This document shows, piece after piece, positions 62,192 to 64,000 of a DNA stretch of 64,000 nucleotides. Within the stretch, counting starts at the first letter, position 1, and every line of letters begins with the position of its first letter. The stretch spans positions 620,001-684,000 of the forward strand of contig NZ_QPIG01000001.1 in assembly GCF_003337215.1 (NCBI RefSeq), written 5' to 3'. Below the pieces are notes generated by a model that was given only the letters and a program-made list of their open reading frames with translations, ran no database searches and was not told the DNA's origin. A program made the position numbers and the translations under genes. Origin of the DNA: Oceanihabitans sediminis. GTDB taxonomy: Bacteria > Bacteroidota > Bacteroidia > Flavobacteriales > Flavobacteriaceae.

Positions 62192-63988
62192 TTAGTCATT
62201 CAGTTTTAAAACTGCCATGAAAGCTTCTTGAGGTATTTCTACATTACCTACTTGACGCATACGTTTCTTTCCTTTCTTTTGCTTTTCAAGTAGCTTACGC
62301 TTTCTAGAAATATCTCCACCATAACATTTTGCTGTTACATCTTTACGAAGTGCTTTTACCGTTTCACGAGCAATAATTTTAGCCCCAATTGCTGCCTGAA
62401 TTGGAATATCGAATTGCTGGCGTGGTATTAATTCCTTCAGCTTTTCTGTCATTTTTTTACCAATATTATGCGCGTTATCAGCGTGAATTAATGCTGAAAG
62501 TGCATCTACTGGTTGTCCGTTTAATAAAACGTCTACACGTACTAGTTTAGATGTCTTCATTCCGATAGGATGATAGTCAAAAGATGCATATCCTTTAGAA
62601 ACTGTTTTTAAACGATCATAAAAATCGAATACAATTTCTGCTAATGGCATATCGAAACTTAATTCTACTCTTTCTGGAGTTAAATATGTTTGGTTTGTGA
62701 TAATACCACGTTTTTCAATACATAAAGACATAACGTTACCAACAAAATCTGATTTGGTAATAATAGTTGCTTTTATATAAGGTTCCTCCACACGATCAAG
62801 TGTAGAAGGGTCTGGTAAATCACTTGGGTTATTTACTATAATTGGAGTTTCAGGGTACTTTCTAGTATAAGCATAGTAACTTACGTTAGGTACTGTGGTA
62901 ATTACCGTCATGTTGAACTCGCGTTCTAAACGTTCTTGGATAATTTCCATGTGAAGCATTCCTAAGAATCCACAACGGAAACCAAAACCTAATGCCGCCG
63001 AACTTTCTGGTAAGAAAATTAACGAAGCATCGTTAAGTTGTAGTTTTTCCATCGAGTTTCTTAACTCTTCATAATCTTCAGTATCTACTGGGTAAATTCC
63101 TGCAAAAACCATTGGTTTTACATCCTCAAAACCTGCAATAGGATTGGTTGTTGGATTTTTAGCATCAGTAATAGTATCTCCTACTTTTACTTCTTTTGCT
63201 TCTTTAATTCCTGTAATTACGTAACCAACATCTCCAGCTTTTATTTCTTTTCTAGGATATTGCTTCAGTTTTAAAGTTCCAATTTCATCTGCAAAGTAAT
63301 TTTTATCTGTTGCAATGAATTTTATGTTTTGGCCTTTTTTAATAGAACCATTTATAACTCTAAAGTACGTTTCTACTCCACGAAATGGGTTATAAACCGA
63401 GTCAAAAATTAATGCTTGAAGTGGTTCATCTACATTACCACTTGGGGCAGGAATACGCTCGATGATTGCTGTTAGAATATCTTTAATTCCTAAACCAGTT
63501 TTAGCACTAGCAGGAATTACATCTTCAGGTTTACAACCAAGAAGGTCTACTATATCATCTGTTACTTCTTCCGGATTTGCACTTGGTAAATCTACTTTAT
63601 TTAGTACCGGAATAATTTCTAAATCATTCTCTAAAGCTAAATATAAGTTAGAAATAGTTTGTGCTTGTATGCTTTGTGCAGCATCTACAATAAGTAAAGC
63701 TCCTTCACAAGCTGCAATAGAACGGGAAACTTCATAAGAGAAATCTACGTGACCAGGAGTATCAATAAGGTTTAAGACATATTCTTCTCCTTTATGAATA
63801 TATTCCATTTGTATGGCGTGCGATTTAATGGTAATACCACGTTCTCGCTCTAAGTCCATACTATCTAAAAGTTGATCTTGTTTTTCTCTATCTGTCACAG
63901 ATCCAGTAAAATCCAGCAATCTGTCTGCTAGCGTGCTTTTTCCGTGGTCAATATGTGCAATAATGCAAAAGTTTCTAATGTGCTTCAT
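62192..63988 (-). CDS. lepA: Elongation factor 4 (LepA)
   Basis: A 598-residue translation GTPase that back-translocates stalled ribosomes. G1 is HIDHGKST, G2 [10 protein letters not shown]3 [12 protein letters not shown] and G4 NKVDLP. The C-terminal region contains the LepA-specific KMKELIP-like segment ([29 protein letters not shown]) and [24 protein letters not shown]. It is full length; the start ATG is 12 bp from the window edge, so its promoter is cut off. Confidence 0.98.
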   Translation of the reverse strand: MKHIRNFCIIAHIDHGKSTLADRLLDFTGSVTDREKQDQLLDSMDLERERGITIKSHAIQMEYIHKGEEYVLNLIDTPGHVDFSYEVSRSIAACEGALLIVDAAQSIQAQTISNLYLALENDLEIIPVLNKVDLPSANPEEVTDDIVDLLGCKPEDVIPASAKTGLGIKDILTAIIERIPAPSGNVDEPLQALIFDSVYNPFRGVETYFRVINGSIKKGQNIKFIATDKNYFADEIGTLKLKQYPRKEIKAGDVGYVITGIKEAKEVKVGDTITDAKNPTTNPIAGFEDVKPMVFAGIYPVDTEDYEELRNSMEKLQLNDASLIFLPESSAALGFGFRCGFLGMLHMEIIQERLEREFNMTVITTVPNVSYYAYTRKYPETPIIVNNPSDLPDPSTLDRVEEPYIKATIITKSDFVGNVMSLCIEKRGIITNQTYLTPERVELSFDMPLAEIVFDFYDRLKTVSKGYASFDYHPIGMKTSKLVRVDVLLNGQPVDALSALIHADNAHNIGKKMTEKLKELIPRQQFDIPIQAAIGAKIIARETVKALRKDVTAKCYGGDISRKRKLLEKQKKGKKRMRQVGNVEIPQEAFMAVLKLND

Positions 63989-64000
63989 AATCCAATTTAT

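Noticed and set aside
1-64000. Insertion sequences, prophage or defence-system genes
   Set aside because: No transposase, integrase, phage structural, restriction-modification, toxin-antitoxin or cas-like protein was recognised among the frames read.

Overview
The window reads as chromosome from a low-GC member of the Flavobacteriaceae (Bacteroidota). Supporting signs are the very AT-rich DNA, repeated matches to the Bacteroidota -7 promoter element TAnnTTTG, a type IX secretion (T9SS) C-terminal sorting domain, a GLPGLI protein paired with an outer-membrane receptor-like barrel, many SPII lipoproteins, and lineage-typical families (DUF4175, DUF4837, DUF6909-like, GIN domain, tandem DUF2061). 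Genus and species cannot be fixed from this sequence alone.

Layout. (1) 1-15.6 kb, all minus strand: a surface-polysaccharide locus. It runs from an M23 peptidase, a GH3-like protein and a DUF6909-like protein through a Wzz-like protein, the dTDP-L-rhamnose genes rfbBACD, cysQ, a tandem DUF2061 protein, cysC-cysD-cysN, a lipoprotein and a Wzx flippase to a polysaccharide pyruvyltransferase cut by the window edge. PAPS synthesis and PAP removal are present, but no sulfate-reduction gene, which suggests sulfation of a glycan or lipid. (2) 15.7-25.4 kb: tatA, a DUF4837 lipoprotein, an MltD-like transglycosylase, a receptor/GLPGLI pair, pgk, holB and an OmpH-like protein. (3) 25.5-32.4 kb: a methyltransferase, mnmG flanked by two perfect parS-like palindromes, ybeY and a DUF4175 protein. 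(4) 32.6-42.1 kb: housekeeping and envelope genes (gltX, SPFH protein, GNAT, DUF1761, glnS, folB). (5) 42.1-44.5 kb: tRNA-Cys, then a decaying array of about 108-bp units that each repeat the 3' half of that tRNA plus its terminator, then two accessory-looking genes. (6) 44.6-48.6 kb: LysE, GIN, YbjQ, RNase R. (7) 48.65-49.39 kb: a gene-free, very AT-rich stretch with a cluster of DnaA-box-like sites, a candidate oriC. (8) 49.4-51.7 kb, plus strand: a leucine-rich-repeat T9SS protein interrupted by one in-frame stop, rpiB, and an ElaA-type acetyltransferase. (9) 51.7-64 kb: OmpA, S41 protease, DUF4349, rnpA, M1 and S8 peptidases, an MBL hydrolase, a cation/proton antiporter and lepA.

The parS-like sites at 26.5 and 28.5 kb and the candidate origin about 20 kb away support each other: together they suggest that the window lies in the origin-proximal region. 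The most unusual structures are the tRNA-Cys-derived tandem array, the parS-like site merged with an intrinsic terminator, and the recent-looking nonsense mutation in the repeat protein. No CRISPR array, transposase or prophage gene was seen.
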